Shown: piece by piece, positions 1 to 10,500 of the stretch
How positions within the stretch are numbered: the first letter of the stretch is position 1
Layout: the number at the start of each line of letters is the position of its first letter
Assembly (NCBI GenBank): GCA_947499305.1
Contig: CANMNN010000006.1
Span: 119,059-183,058 of the forward strand
Direction of reading: 5' to 3'
Length of the DNA: 64,000 bases
From: an uncultured Arenicella sp.
GTDB taxonomy: Bacteria; Pseudomonadota; Gammaproteobacteria; Arenicellales; Arenicellaceae
Notes under the pieces: generated by a model
Databases searched by the model: none
Seen by the model: the letters and a program-made list of their open reading frames with translations, nothing else
Told to the model about the DNA's origin: nothing
Made by a program: the position numbers and the translations under genes

Positions 1-573
1 GGCCAAGCTGCTGCAAGCGTTATTGCCATGGACGACGACATAATCGTTAAAGAGCTGCAAAAGGTTTTTAACTCTGGGGTATTTCGCGTTTACACGAATA
101 ATGATGTTGTCGGTTGTGAGCTTGGTGGCGTTTTAAAAAACATTATCGCCATCGCGGTCGGCATGGGCATAGGTTTAGGCGCTGGAGACAATACACGGTC
201 GGCATTGATAACGCGTGGCCTAGCTGAAATTACTCGCCTCGGGGTTGCACTTGGTGGGCGAGCCGAGACATTCTCTGGATTAACGGGTATGGGCGATATG
301 CTTGCGACCTGTATTAGCTCTCAGAGTAGGAATCATCATGTTGGCCTAGAACTAGGTAAAGGACGAAATATCGACGACATCATCGAAGACATGGTAATGG
401 TCGCTGAAGGTGTAAAAAGTGCTCCAACGGTTATTAAGCTAGCTGAGAAATACAATGTTGAAATGCCAATTGCGCAGGACGTCCATGAGGTTATCGCGGG
501 CAGGCGAACCGCAGAGCAAGCGTTCTATGGTTTACTAAAGCGGCGTGTGGGCGCTGAAATTGAACCCGACTAA
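1..573 (+). CDS. gpsA: Glycerol-3-phosphate dehydrogenase [NAD(P)+], C-terminal part
   Basis: The reading frame is open from the first base of the window, so the 5' part lies outside; about 190 residues are visible. GpsA reduces dihydroxyacetone phosphate to sn-glycerol-3-phosphate in the cytoplasm, supplying the backbone for phospholipids. The visible part matches the all-helical C-terminal substrate domain: LGGVLKNIIA holds the lysine conserved as the catalytic residue, followed by GDNTRSALITRGLAE, the FSGLTGMGDMLATC stretch and the C-terminal GVKSAPTVIKLA region. The end is intact (TAA at 571-573). An ACT-domain gene follows after 25 bases on the same strand and could be cotranscribed. I am sure of the family; only the missing N-terminal NAD-binding half cannot be checked. 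Confidence 0.95.
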   Translation, partial: GQAAASVIAMDDDIIVKELQKVFNSGVFRVYTNNDVVGCELGGVLKNIIAIAVGMGIGLGAGDNTRSALITRGLAEITRLGVALGGRAETFSGLTGMGDMLATCISSQSRNHHVGLELGKGRNIDDIIEDMVMVAEGVKSAPTVIKLAEKYNVEMPIAQDVHEVIAGRRTAEQAFYGLLKRRVGAEIEPD

Positions 574-598
574 ATAAGCCGCTCGAGAAATAACGAAA

Positions 599-1012
599 AT
601 GGCTGGCGAACGAAATTTGAATAAGCTGCTTAGCGCGATGTCGCCTAAGTTAATTGATGGCGACTACGTCTTTCTTAGCGTCACCGATGCAAAGTATGGC
701 GACCATCCCGAACTAAAACCATTCGCAGCGATTGATGAAGCAGAGGGTTTAACCTTGATTGTTGAACAATCATTAGCGGTTGCTCAGGGGTATGAGTTCG
801 ATGGCATTTATAAAGGTATCACGCTCGAAGTGCACTCAAGCCTTGAAGCGGTGGGTTTGACCGCAGCGTTTGCTAAGGCCCTAGGTGACATGGACATTAG
901 CGTCAATGTAATCGCAGGTTTTTATCACGACCATATTTTCGTGCAGAAGCGCTGCGCGGCTCAGGCAATGGATGCGCTTAGAGCTTTATCGGCCGAGAAT
1001 AAAGACATCTAA
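599..1012 (+). CDS. ACT-domain protein (ACT_3/ACT_7 type)
   Basis: A 137-residue cytoplasmic protein. It resembles the small ACT-domain proteins built from an N-terminal ACT_3-like part (NLNKLLSAMSPKLIDGDYVF, residues 6-25) and a C-terminal ACT_7-like part (roughly 60-130, with LTAAFAKALGDMDISVNVIA). ACT domains bind small ligands, usually amino acids, and regulate partner enzymes; no catalytic motif is visible. The ATG at 599 gives the length usual for the family. It lies just downstream of gpsA and ends before a hairpin at 1024-1043. Which ligand it binds, and whether it acts alone, cannot be told from sequence. Confidence 0.8.
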   Translation: MAGERNLNKLLSAMSPKLIDGDYVFLSVTDAKYGDHPELKPFAAIDEAEGLTLIVEQSLAVAQGYEFDGIYKGITLEVHSSLEAVGLTAAFAKALGDMDISVNVIAGFYHDHIFVQKRCAAQAMDALRALSAENKDI

Positions 1013-1023
1013 ACGGATTAGTT

Positions 1024-1043
1024 GAGGCCTTGGACAAGGCCTC
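1024..1043. terminator. Hairpin between convergent genes
   Basis: A perfect 8-bp inverted repeat, GAGGCCTT / AAGGCCTC, with a GGAC loop sits between the ends of the ACT-domain gene (plus) and the last RND permease gene (minus). No clear T-run follows on the plus strand. On the minus strand it lies downstream of the permease stop at 1086. It is probably a weak or bidirectional transcription stop. Confidence 0.5.
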
Positions 1044-1085
1044 CTGCTGACTACTTATAAGCAGTCGATTACTCATTAGAATTTT

Positions 1086-4000
1086 TTAGCGGCTTATGCT
1101 TTCTTGGTGTGAGGTGCCATTCCACTGCCTGCCAATCCATTTAAAAAATCGGATAAAAGTATATTTGATACTGCGACCAATCAAATAGTTCACCGGTGTG
1201 ATCACCAAGGTAATGACGGTCGCGAAAATGATTCCAAAACCCAGCGACACGGCCATGGGTATTAGCGCTTGAGCTTGTGTGCTCTGATTCAGCATTAACG
1301 GTAACAACCCAACAAAGGTCGTTAAGGACGTTAGGATAACGGGTCTGAAACGTGTTTCACCGGCCGTTAATACAGCATCCATTAATGGCATGCCTTCTTT
1401 TCGTTTTTGATTGATGTAGTCGACCAACACTAAGCTATCATTAACCACAATCCCAGTTAAGCCTAGCATCCCCATGATACTTAGCATTGAGAAGGCAAGG
1501 TCCATAATATAGTGGCCGATGATCGCGCCCACTATTGCTAATGGAATGATCGACATGACCACAAAGGGTTGGCCAAAAGACTTAAACGGAATCGCCAATA
1601 GGGCGTAAATTAGAATGATTACCAAGATAAAGCCAAGCGCAAAACTCGCGTTTGCATCGCTCTGGCCCTCAGCTTGACCTCCTAGTTCATAAGTCACGTC
1701 AGACTCATAGATAAACTTTTCATCAAGATATTTGATCAAATCTTGACGTATTACAGTAACGTCGTACTCGTCCGCGTTGATGTCGGCGGTCACCGTGATG
1801 GCTCTGCGTTGTTTATCTCTGTAGATCGAGCTAGCCGCTTGTGATGGAATCAAATTAGCAAGTTCAAATAAGGGAATAGTATCGTTGCTATTTGGTGTGT
1901 TAATCGGAATGTTATTGACGTCGGTCACCGAAGAGCGCGATTCAAGCGGGTAGCGCACCATCACTTTAATTTCCTCGTAGCCTCGCTGTATGCGCTGAGC
2001 TTCAAAACCAAACAGCGCCTGACGTACCTGACTTGCGATTTCTTCCTGTGATAAGCCCAGAGTATTTGCCAATGGTTTTATGTCGAGTTTGAGTTCTTCT
2101 TTACCGCTCGACATGTTGTCTTGAATATCGAAAACACCAGGGTAGGTGCGCAGGTACTCTCGAATTTCGTCTTTTAACACCCCGATACGTTCAATATCTT
2201 TACCGTATAGAGAGACTGATAATGGGGCACCAAAATCGCCGAAGGTAGAACTTAAGCTGAGTTTTTCGGCTCCGGGTATCTCGCCAATACGTGTGCGGAG
2301 TTGGTCTTGCACTTCGCGAATAGAAAAGCCTTCGGGTAAGCCGTCTTCGCCTTGAACGAACTCCATCACCACCATGCCTTGATTATTGCCAAAGGTTGGG
2401 CCAGTTGGGCCTATTTTAAGGCCAGCAATTGAAACAATGTATTTGAAGTACGACTCACCAGTATCAGGATCAATGTAGTCATCAGCCAGTTCGCTTGCAA
2501 TGTCAACGATGCGTACCACATGACCCTTAGTGGTCTCATAGCCAGTTGTAGCCGGCATAGTCAGAGTGATGAATACCGCATTGTCTTCAAATTCTGGAAA
2601 AAAAGAGGTGCGTAGCCAACCGCTTGTCATTGAAACTATGGTGATTACAAACGCCATGAATGCAGTGACAATAGTAATGGTTTTGTTGGAAATGCAATAA
2701 TCTAGAAAGGGGCGATAGAGTTTAATGATGGCACTTTCAAAGCCGCGGGAAAAATTTTGTTGGATCTTTCCTAAGCCGCTGATGTTGTTTTCATCGCGAG
2801 GCTTAATGGTGCTCATGTGTGATGGCAAGATAAGCTTTGATTCGATTAATGAGAACGCCAGAACAGGAATCACGACTAGTGGAATTTGTTTGGCAAGATC
2901 AGACAATACGCCTTCAACAAACAAGAGAGGTGCAAACGCGACCATGGTGGTGATTACGCCAAAAGTCACTGGAACGGCTACCTCTTTAGTACCAAACAGA
3001 GCAGCGTCAGCGGGTGACATACCATTACGCTGATGCCGATATATGTTTTCACCTGTGACAATTGCATCGTCGACCACGATGCCGAGTACCAAAAGATAGG
3101 CGAACATGGTGAGCATGTTCATACTCAAGCCAAGAAGCGGCATCATTGCCAAGCCGCCTAGAAAGCAAACGGGAATTCCGAGGCCAACCCATAGAGCGAC
3201 CGCAGGGCGTAGGAACAATGACAACAAAACAAGTACTAAAATCCCGCCTTGGATGGCACTGCTCACTAAGGTTGATAAGCGGTCTTCGACTACTGCTGAG
3301 GTATTACCGTAGTTGCCGAGTTTGATGCCTTGAGGCAGCGTCTTCTCGTATTCACGCATGAAGTCGAATACTTTGTTAGCGATATCGATTGTGCTTTGGT
3401 TACCAACTCTGAAGGCCTCGACAGTGATCGCTGGTAAACCGCCGTATTGTGTTTCGACCCGACGAAGCTCATATCCATCGACCACTTTGGCCAAGTCCCT
3501 TATGTAGAGTACTCGGTCACCAGAATTAAAAACTGGAATCGCTTCGAACTCTTCTTTGCTAAATGCTTGGCCATCGGTGCGAACCAGAATATCGCCGTTT
3601 TGAGTTCGTAAATTACCCGCAGAAACATCAATGGCGTTTCGTTGTATTGCAGCGCCGACGTCACTAATGGTAAGCCCGTATTGCTTAAGCACGTCGGGAC
3701 TGGTTTCAATCTGAATCTCGCGTTGAGGCGCTTGTACTGGCCCAACCTGAGTGATTCCATCAACTTGCAACAATGCTTCTCGCATGTCAGAAGTCGTTTT
3801 AAACAAAAGGTCGTAGTCAACATCTCCATAGACGGCGATACCAATAACTTGAATCGGTATATCGGCTAGGTCGATGACGGGGCGCTCGGCGTCGACGGGC
3901 AGGGTGCTCAGTGCGTCGACACGGTTTTTAACGTCGCTTAGTAGGGCTTTGTCGTCATAGCCCGACTCTATTTCAATTGAAACAGTGGAGACATTTTCGG

Positions 4001-4250
4001 CCGAGCGCGAGGATATCTTTTTAATACCTTCGAGATCGGCAACCGATTCTTCTATTCTAGTGGTAATAGTTGCTTCGATCGATTCAGGGTTGCCGCCAGG
4101 CAGTACCGTTGTCACGGTTATCAAGCCTAGGGCAAAGTCCGGCATTAGTTCTAGTGCCACGTCGTTCTTGATCGCGTTATAACCCATCAACATGATGCAA
4201 AACATCAATAGATTGGCTGCGACATGATTCTTAGCAAACCACTCAATCAT
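1086..4250 (-). CDS. RND efflux permease (third of three in the operon)
   Basis: A 1054-residue inner-membrane transporter of the HAE1/AcrB-like RND superfamily, the usual length. It is expected to export hydrophobic or amphipathic compounds using the proton gradient, together with an adaptor and an outer-membrane channel. It begins MIEWFAKNHVAANLLM (first membrane segment) and then shows two large periplasmic loops, each followed by a bundle of membrane helices. VVDDAIVTGENIY in the TM4 region carries the two acidic residues of the proton relay. The TM10-like motif reads GIVVNDSLVLVDYIN, with Asn where AcrB has its relay lysine. It is the last gene of the five-gene operon, 64 bases after the second permease. 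It appears the most diverged of the three by eye. Substrate unknown. Confidence 0.93.
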   Translation of the reverse strand: MIEWFAKNHVAANLLMFCIMLMGYNAIKNDVALELMPDFALGLITVTTVLPGGNPESIEATITTRIEESVADLEGIKKISSRSAENVSTVSIEIESGYDDKALLSDVKNRVDALSTLPVDAERPVIDLADIPIQVIGIAVYGDVDYDLLFKTTSDMREALLQVDGITQVGPVQAPQREIQIETSPDVLKQYGLTISDVGAAIQRNAIDVSAGNLRTQNGDILVRTDGQAFSKEEFEAIPVFNSGDRVLYIRDLAKVVDGYELRRVETQYGGLPAITVEAFRVGNQSTIDIANKVFDFMREYEKTLPQGIKLGNYGNTSAVVEDRLSTLVSSAIQGGILVLVLLSLFLRPAVALWVGLGIPVCFLGGLAMMPLLGLSMNMLTMFAYLLVLGIVVDDAIVTGENIYRHQRNGMSPADAALFGTKEVAVPVTFGVITTMVAFAPLLFVEGVLSDLAKQIPLVVIPVLAFSLIESKLILPSHMSTIKPRDENNISGLGKIQQNFSRGFESAIIKLYRPFLDYCISNKTITIVTAFMAFVITIVSMTSGWLRTSFFPEFEDNAVFITLTMPATTGYETTKGHVVRIVDIASELADDYIDPDTGESYFKYIVSIAGLKIGPTGPTFGNNQGMVVMEFVQGEDGLPEGFSIREVQDQLRTRIGEIPGAEKLSLSSTFGDFGAPLSVSLYGKDIERIGVLKDEIREYLRTYPGVFDIQDNMSSGKEELKLDIKPLANTLGLSQEEIASQVRQALFGFEAQRIQRGYEEIKVMVRYPLESRSSVTDVNNIPINTPNSNDTIPLFELANLIPSQAASSIYRDKQRRAITVTADINADEYDVTVIRQDLIKYLDEKFIYESDVTYELGGQAEGQSDANASFALGFILVIILIYALLAIPFKSFGQPFVVMSIIPLAIVGAIIGHYIMDLAFSMLSIMGMLGLTGIVVNDSLVLVDYINQKRKEGMPLMDAVLTAGETRFRPVILTSLTTFVGLLPLMLNQSTQAQALIPMAVSLGFGIIFATVITLVITPVNYLIGRSIKYTFIRFFKWIGRQWNGTSHQESISR

Positions 4251-4314
4251 TTTGAACTCTCGTTGCTTGGTCTTTTAGGTATGTCATCTTTTGCATGGTC
4301 TCGAGTATTCACCG

Positions 4315-7300
4315 CTAACGGTTCGGGCGAGTATCTTCTTTGTTCCAAAATTCAAGCCACAATGCCCAAAGTTTCGAGCTGACATCGATGCATAGATATT
4401 TGAACTTATGTGCCAATAGATAATTAATTGGCACGATCAATAAGGTGATGATAGTGGCGAATACAATACCAAAGGCAAGTGAAGTCGCCATCGGCTTCAG
4501 CCATTTCGCTTGTTGGGAACCATCTAGCAAGATCGGAGCGAGGCCGGCAAAGGTTGTTATTGAGGTCAGCAAGACAGGCCTAAAGCGAATAGCCGCTGAT
4601 TTGAGCACGGCGTCGATTAGCTCAGCACCTTGTTGGCGGCGCTTGTTAATGTAGTCGACCAGTACTAAGCTATCGTTGACCAGCACTCCAACTAGCGCAA
4701 GCATGCCGAATACACTTAAAACCGATAAGTTTTGACCTGTGATAAAATGGCCGACTACTGCGCCAATAATGCCGAATGGAATTACCGACATCACGATCAG
4801 TGGTTGCCCATACGATTTAAAGGGTATTGCCAACAAGGCGTATATGGCGATCAATACCAGAATTAAACCGGTACCAAGGCGTTGATTTGTCTCACGGGCA
4901 TCTTCTGCCTCGCCATCGAAACGATACTCTAGGTTTGAATATTGTTGCTGTTGTTCTTTAAGAAAAGCATCCATCTCACGCAAGATTAACGGTAAGTTGG
5001 CGATGTCTTTGTCTGCATCGGCGGTAATATTTAGAATTGATTTTCGATCTAGTCGATACAAAGTACTAGGGCTTTCAAATGGCTCCACCTCGGCAACATC
5101 CGAGAGTAAAACACGATCATCACTATTAGGAACTCGAATTGCGAGTTGATTAAGGTCCTGCATTGACGAGCGATATTCCAGAGGGTAGCGAACCATTACG
5201 CGAAGTTCATCGCGACCCCGTTGAATACGTTGTGCCTGAAATCCGAATACGGCGTTGCGTACCTGCGAAGCGACATCACGCAGATTGAGCCCGAGCGTGT
5301 AAGCTTGCGGCTTTAAGCTGAGGCTCAACTCTTCTTTGCCGCCTGAGTAATTATCTTGTATGTCATAAACACCTGGGTAGCGCTTAAAACGTTCCCTGAG
5401 CTTGTCGATCACTTCATACATTTTCGCTGGGTCATCGCCAGATAGTTCGATATTGATGGGCGCTTGGTCACCAAACGAACGTGAACGAACGCTCAAACTT
5501 TGGGCACCAGGAATATCGCCAATCAGCTGGCGAACCTCTCGGCCAATTTGTGATGTCTTTACATTGCCATAGCGTTCGCCCGAGGTTTGCAATTCGGCAC
5601 GCACCGCGCCCAAGTTACTTTTAATATTACGACGCTGGCTACCGCTAGTGGCGAGTATGTTGATAATCGCGCTTTCCCCAGTTTCAGGGTCGGTGTATTT
5701 TTTTTGAACAGTTTTGAAGTGCTCAACGATTTCTTGAATGTGCTTGTTGGTGGTTTCGAATCCGGTTGATTCAGGCATTGTTAGATTAATGCGAACGGTG
5801 TCTGATTCAACATATGGAAACGGTGAATAACGAATGTGACCCAAAGAGATAGCGGTGACGACGACAGCCGAAAGTGACAATAATAGCGCCACCGTGATAG
5901 CTTTATTCGCGATGCATTTACGTAAAAAGGGCGAATAGGTATTCTCGACAAAACTCTCCAAACCGCGCGAGATTTTCTGTTGCGTGCGGCCTAGCAGTCC
6001 GAGCTCGCTGCTTTCGTCACGTGCTCGAATGTGACTCATATGTGACGGTAAAACTAATTTAGACTCGACCAAACTCATCAATAGCACTGGTATTACTACC
6101 ATCGGCATTTGACTGCCAATGAAGTCATAACGGGTGCCTTGCAAGTAACCTAGAGGCATAAACGCGACTACGGTGGTTAGAATGCCAAACGTTACGGGTA
6201 CGGTGATTTCTTGAGTACCAACGATCGCTGCCTTTTTGGGGTCCATACCCTCACGCATTCGCCGGTAGATGTTTTCGCCGGTGACGATGGCGTCGTCGAC
6301 CACGATACCGATAACCATGATAAAGGCGAGCAGGCTAACTACGTTGAAGGTGCCGCCTACCTGAGGCATGAATAGAAATGCCCCCATAAAGCTGACCGGT
6401 ATTCCCAAAAACACCCAGCCTGCAACAGCGGGCCGTAAAAACAGCGACAGCAAAATCATTACTAATATGCCGCCCAGCCATGCACTATTAAGTACGGCGC
6501 CAATTCTTGTTTTTAAATAAGCTGAATCATCGTCCCAGAAATCGATGCTTACACCAGAGGGTAAGTTTTCGGCAAACTTAGCCATGAACTCTTTGGTTTG
6601 CTCGGCAACTTGCAAGGCACTTTGCTCGCCTACACGGCGCACCTGAACCATGATCGCCGGTGTACCATTGAACGTTGTTATCAACGACTTTTCTTCAAAA
6701 CCATCATCGATATTGGCGATGTCGCCTAAGGTGATCGGAGTGCCTTGTGAGTTTGACAGAATTGGTATCGCAGCGAACTCGTCTCGGGTGTAGGCTTGCC
6801 CGTCGCTACGCACTAAGATGTCGCCATTGAGGGTTTGAACATTGCCAGCTGAAACGTCGCGTGCGCCTGCTCTTATCGCTCGGCCAACTTGCTCCAAGCT
6901 TAGATTGTATGCGTCGAGTGTTTGTGGCGTTATCTCGATGTTCATTTGGTATTCGGCAACACCTTGAAGCTCTACATTACTGATTTGGTCGTAAGTAAGT
7001 AAGCCTTCTCGGAACTGTCCAGCAACACTGCGTAAAACTTTGGTTTCAACTTGGCCTTGTATCGCTACCCAAATAACGGTGCGATTACGTGTGTTGAGGG
7101 CGACGGTTGGTTTTTCAGCGTCACTGGGTAGGGTGTTGAGCGCGTCTACACGTACCTTGATGTCATCCAGCACATCACGTTTATTGTAAGAATCGTTAAC
7201 TTCGGCGATGACTACCGAGCTTCCCTCAGAAGAGCGAGAGGTTAGCTCTTCGATTCCCTCGACATCGGCGATTGCTTCTTCAATTCTGAGTGTGATGCCA

Positions 7301-7479
7301 TCTTCTACAGTCTTTGGTGTCGCGCCACGAAACTGTGTATTAACAGTAACCGTGTCCAATTCGAACGATGGAAATGTCTCCACTGGAACAGAGCGGCTAG
7401 CAGACGTTAAACCGGCGATTAAGATGCCGAACATCAGCAAATTTGAGGCAACAGGATTTTTCGCAAACCACTCAATCAT
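4315..7479 (-). CDS. RND efflux permease (second of three in the operon)
   Basis: A 1054-residue HAE1-like RND permease with the same plan as its neighbours: start MIEWFAKNPVASNLLMF, TM4 motif VVDDAIVTGENIYRRM, and a TM10-type motif LVNDSLVLVDYINKRR. The start at 7479 is supported by AAGG seven bases upstream of the ATG. It looks closest to the permease encoded just upstream (7551-10712), sharing long stretches such as DDSAYL/DDSKIL, SRGFE/SRGLE and the C-terminal AWLEFWN. That suggests a tandem duplication older than strain level. A small hairpin (7498-7516) lies in the 71-base gap before the gene. It needs the adaptor and channel of the same operon. Substrate cannot be predicted. Confidence 0.93.
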   Translation of the reverse strand: MIEWFAKNPVASNLLMFGILIAGLTSASRSVPVETFPSFELDTVTVNTQFRGATPKTVEDGITLRIEEAIADVEGIEELTSRSSEGSSVVIAEVNDSYNKRDVLDDIKVRVDALNTLPSDAEKPTVALNTRNRTVIWVAIQGQVETKVLRSVAGQFREGLLTYDQISNVELQGVAEYQMNIEITPQTLDAYNLSLEQVGRAIRAGARDVSAGNVQTLNGDILVRSDGQAYTRDEFAAIPILSNSQGTPITLGDIANIDDGFEEKSLITTFNGTPAIMVQVRRVGEQSALQVAEQTKEFMAKFAENLPSGVSIDFWDDDSAYLKTRIGAVLNSAWLGGILVMILLSLFLRPAVAGWVFLGIPVSFMGAFLFMPQVGGTFNVVSLLAFIMVIGIVVDDAIVTGENIYRRMREGMDPKKAAIVGTQEITVPVTFGILTTVVAFMPLGYLQGTRYDFIGSQMPMVVIPVLLMSLVESKLVLPSHMSHIRARDESSELGLLGRTQQKISRGLESFVENTYSPFLRKCIANKAITVALLLSLSAVVVTAISLGHIRYSPFPYVESDTVRINLTMPESTGFETTNKHIQEIVEHFKTVQKKYTDPETGESAIINILATSGSQRRNIKSNLGAVRAELQTSGERYGNVKTSQIGREVRQLIGDIPGAQSLSVRSRSFGDQAPINIELSGDDPAKMYEVIDKLRERFKRYPGVYDIQDNYSGGKEELSLSLKPQAYTLGLNLRDVASQVRNAVFGFQAQRIQRGRDELRVMVRYPLEYRSSMQDLNQLAIRVPNSDDRVLLSDVAEVEPFESPSTLYRLDRKSILNITADADKDIANLPLILREMDAFLKEQQQQYSNLEYRFDGEAEDARETNQRLGTGLILVLIAIYALLAIPFKSYGQPLIVMSVIPFGIIGAVVGHFITGQNLSVLSVFGMLALVGVLVNDSLVLVDYINKRRQQGAELIDAVLKSAAIRFRPVLLTSITTFAGLAPILLDGSQQAKWLKPMATSLAFGIVFATIITLLIVPINYLLAHKFKYLCIDVSSKLWALWLEFWNKEDTRPNR

Positions 7480-7497
7480 GGAGGCACCTTATGGTTC

Positions 7498-7516
7498 CTA
7501 GGCTGCAAAAGCCTAG
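7498..7516 (-). promoter_or_regulatory. Intercistronic hairpin between first and second RND genes
   Basis: CTAGGCT and AGCCTAG form a 7-bp perfect stem around a 5-base loop in the 71-base gap between the two permease genes, about 18 bases before the start codon at 7479. No T-run follows in the minus direction, so it is not a standard terminator. It could affect mRNA processing or translation of the second permease; this is inference. Confidence 0.35.
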
Positions 7517-7550
7517 TGTAAAAATAGAGTAGGGGCTTTGCATTGTAAAG

Positions 7551-10500
7551 CTAGCTCCGCCGCACATCTTCACGATTCCAAAATTCTAGCCACGCGGCCC
7601 AGATGTTCTTACAGAGGCGGATAACGCCGTGTTTTATCTGGTAGCCGAGATAATAATTGATTGGCACAATGATTAAGGTGATTATGGTGGCGAAGACAAT
7701 GCCAAAGCCAAGCGAGATCGCCATTTGTTTTAAAAATTGAGACTGTGTGCTGTCGTCCAATAGTAGCGGCGTAAGACCTGCAAAGGTGGTGATCGAGGTA
7801 AGCATCACCGGGCGGAACCGCGCTGCGCCGCTATTGAGCACAGCCTGATAGACTTCGATGCCTTTTTCTCGTTGTTTATTAATATAATCGACCAAAACCA
7901 AACTATCGTTAACCACCACGCCGAGTAAAGCCATCATGCCGACGATGCTTAACACTGAGAGGTCGTAGCCTGTGATGATGTGGCCAAGTACTGCGCCGAC
8001 CAAGCTAAACGGTATAACCGACATCACAATAAATGGCTGCAAATATGATTTAAATGGTATCGCCAGGAGCGCGTAGATCGCAATCAACACTAATAAACTG
8101 CCTGACTGCAAGCCTTCGTTGCTTTCAGATTGCTCCTCGGCTTCACCTTTAAAAGTAAAGCTGATACTCGGGTCTGATTGTGTTTGTTGGTTAAGAAAGG
8201 CGCGTATCTCTGACAGAATTGCCGGCACGTCGGCAAGTTCTTTATCAACATCGGCAGTAATGTTTAAGATGCCTTTTCGATTCAAACGATACAGTGTTGT
8301 TGGGCTACTTACCGGAGTTATGGTCGCAAGGTCAGACAGAGGAATTGCCTCATTGTTACGACCAACCAATATTGATAACCGCGAAAGGTCGTCTACCGAT
8401 GAACGATGTTCTTCTGGCAAGCGCACCATCACGCGAACCTCTTCTCGACCTCGTTGCAAGCGCTGCGCTTCAAAACCAAAAATCGAGCCGCGCACTTGAT
8501 TGGCTATGTCTGCAAGGCTCAAACCTAGGGCGTGCGCGCGAGGTTTGAGTTCAATGTTCAGTTCTTCTTTGCCGCCTGAATAGTTGTCTTGAATGTCGAA
8601 TACTTCAGGATATCGAAGTAACTGCTCGCGCACTTTGTCGGCGATAGCTTGCATTTTTGCCGGTTCGCCACCATTTAGCTCGACATTAATTGGCTCGCCT
8701 CCGCGCCCTAACTCGGCTCTAACGCTGAGCTGTTCGGCTCCTGGTATGTCTCCAACTAGGGTGCGTACTTCTCTAGCGATTTCAGACGCCTTTATATCGA
8801 TGTGGCGCTCTTCTGGCCCGATTAATTCGGCTCGCACTACGCCAACGCTTGGCTTTATTGTTGCACCGCTACTGCCGACTGTACTGTAGGTGTGGCGTAT
8901 TACTGATATGCCAGTCTCAGGGTCTCGATACTTTTCCTGTAAAGTATGTACATGGTCAGCGATCGTCTTGATATGGGCTCGGGTGGTTTCAAAACCGGTA
9001 GTGTCCGGCATGGTCAGCGTGAACTGAATTTCCTCTGATTCTACTCTCGGAAAGAAGGTGAATTTAAGGTGTCCGGTGCTGGCCCAAGCCATGATAATTG
9101 CTGAAGTAGCCAGTAGCGCTGCGATTGCAATCGCTCGGTTCGACAAGCATCGCGCTAAAAAAGGCTTGTAAAAGCGTATCACTGAATCTTCAAAGCCTCG
9201 CGATACTGCCATTTGCATACGAGAAAGCCATGCCGATTTAGCGGCCTCTTTGCGAGGTTTTATGTGGCTAAGGTGCGATGGCAGTACTAGTTTTGATTCA
9301 ATCAGTGAGAATAGCAATACTGGGATGACCACCATTGGTATTTGCGCGGCAAGAAAACCCGTGCGATTGGCCCCGAGGTCGCTCATCGGCAAGAATGCAA
9401 CGACAGTGGTTAAAATCCCAAAGGTAACGGGTATCGCGATTTCCTTAGTGCCAATGATTGATGCTTCGACTGGCGCCATGCCGTCACGCATTTTCGAATA
9501 AATATTTTCACCAGTGACAATGGCGTCATCAACTACAATCCCAAGCACGGTTATGAAAGCGAACAACGATATCATGTTGAAGGTGCCGCCGACAAAGGGC
9601 ATGAAGATAAACGCACCCATAAAGCTAACCGGCACACCAAGAAACACCCAAAATGCGATAGCGGGGCGTAAGAACAATGAAAGGATTAGCAAGACCAGTA
9701 GCCCGCCGTAAAGACCACTGCTTAAAAGCGTATTCAGCCGGCCCTTGAGTATTTTCGAGTCGTCATCCCAATAGCTGAGACTGACACCGTTACTAAGCTG
9801 AAGGTTTTTTGTCTCAATATAGTCTCTAACAATAGAAGCGATTTCAATTGACGATTGTTTGCCAGTACGCGCAACGTCTATCAATATGGCGGGCTTGCCA
9901 TTAAAGTTTGTGATCAGAGGCTGGTCTTCGAACCCGTCTCGTATAATGGCGATATCGCCCAAGAGAACTGGGTCGCTACCGATATCAGTGATGACTGGAA
10001 TCGCTGCAAAATCTTGTTGTTTATATGCTTGGCCGTCAGCTCGAACTAAAATATCACCGTCGCGAGTTTTGACGTTTCCGGCTGAGATATCCACCGAGCT
10101 TCGTCGAATCGCTTGACTGACGTCTTGCAATGACAAGTTGAAATCGTCGAGTGTCTTAGGTTGTATTTCAACGCTGATTTCGTAATTCGGCACGCCAATT
10201 AACTCAACCAAGGTCAAGTTACTATTTGATAGTAGGTCATCACGCACCCGGTCGGCGGTAATGCGAAGAACTTTCTCGTTCACGTCGCCAACTACCGCAA
10301 CTTGAATTACACCTGGATTAAAGGTTGATAGCGCAACGACTGGTTTCTCGGCGGTGCCAGGCAGTGTGCTCAAAGCATCTACCTTTAACTTGATGTCGTT
10401 GAGGATCTCGCGCTTTTCATAACCGTCGGCGACTTGCGCAGTAACCACTGATAAACCTTCGGAAGATCTTGAATTGATCTCGTCCACGCCCTCGATGGTG

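Noticed and set aside
2146..4182. Several plus-strand ORFs of 60-100 codons inside the RND genes
   Set aside because: They run antisense to a long, clearly coding permease frame and have low-complexity composition typical of shadow frames.
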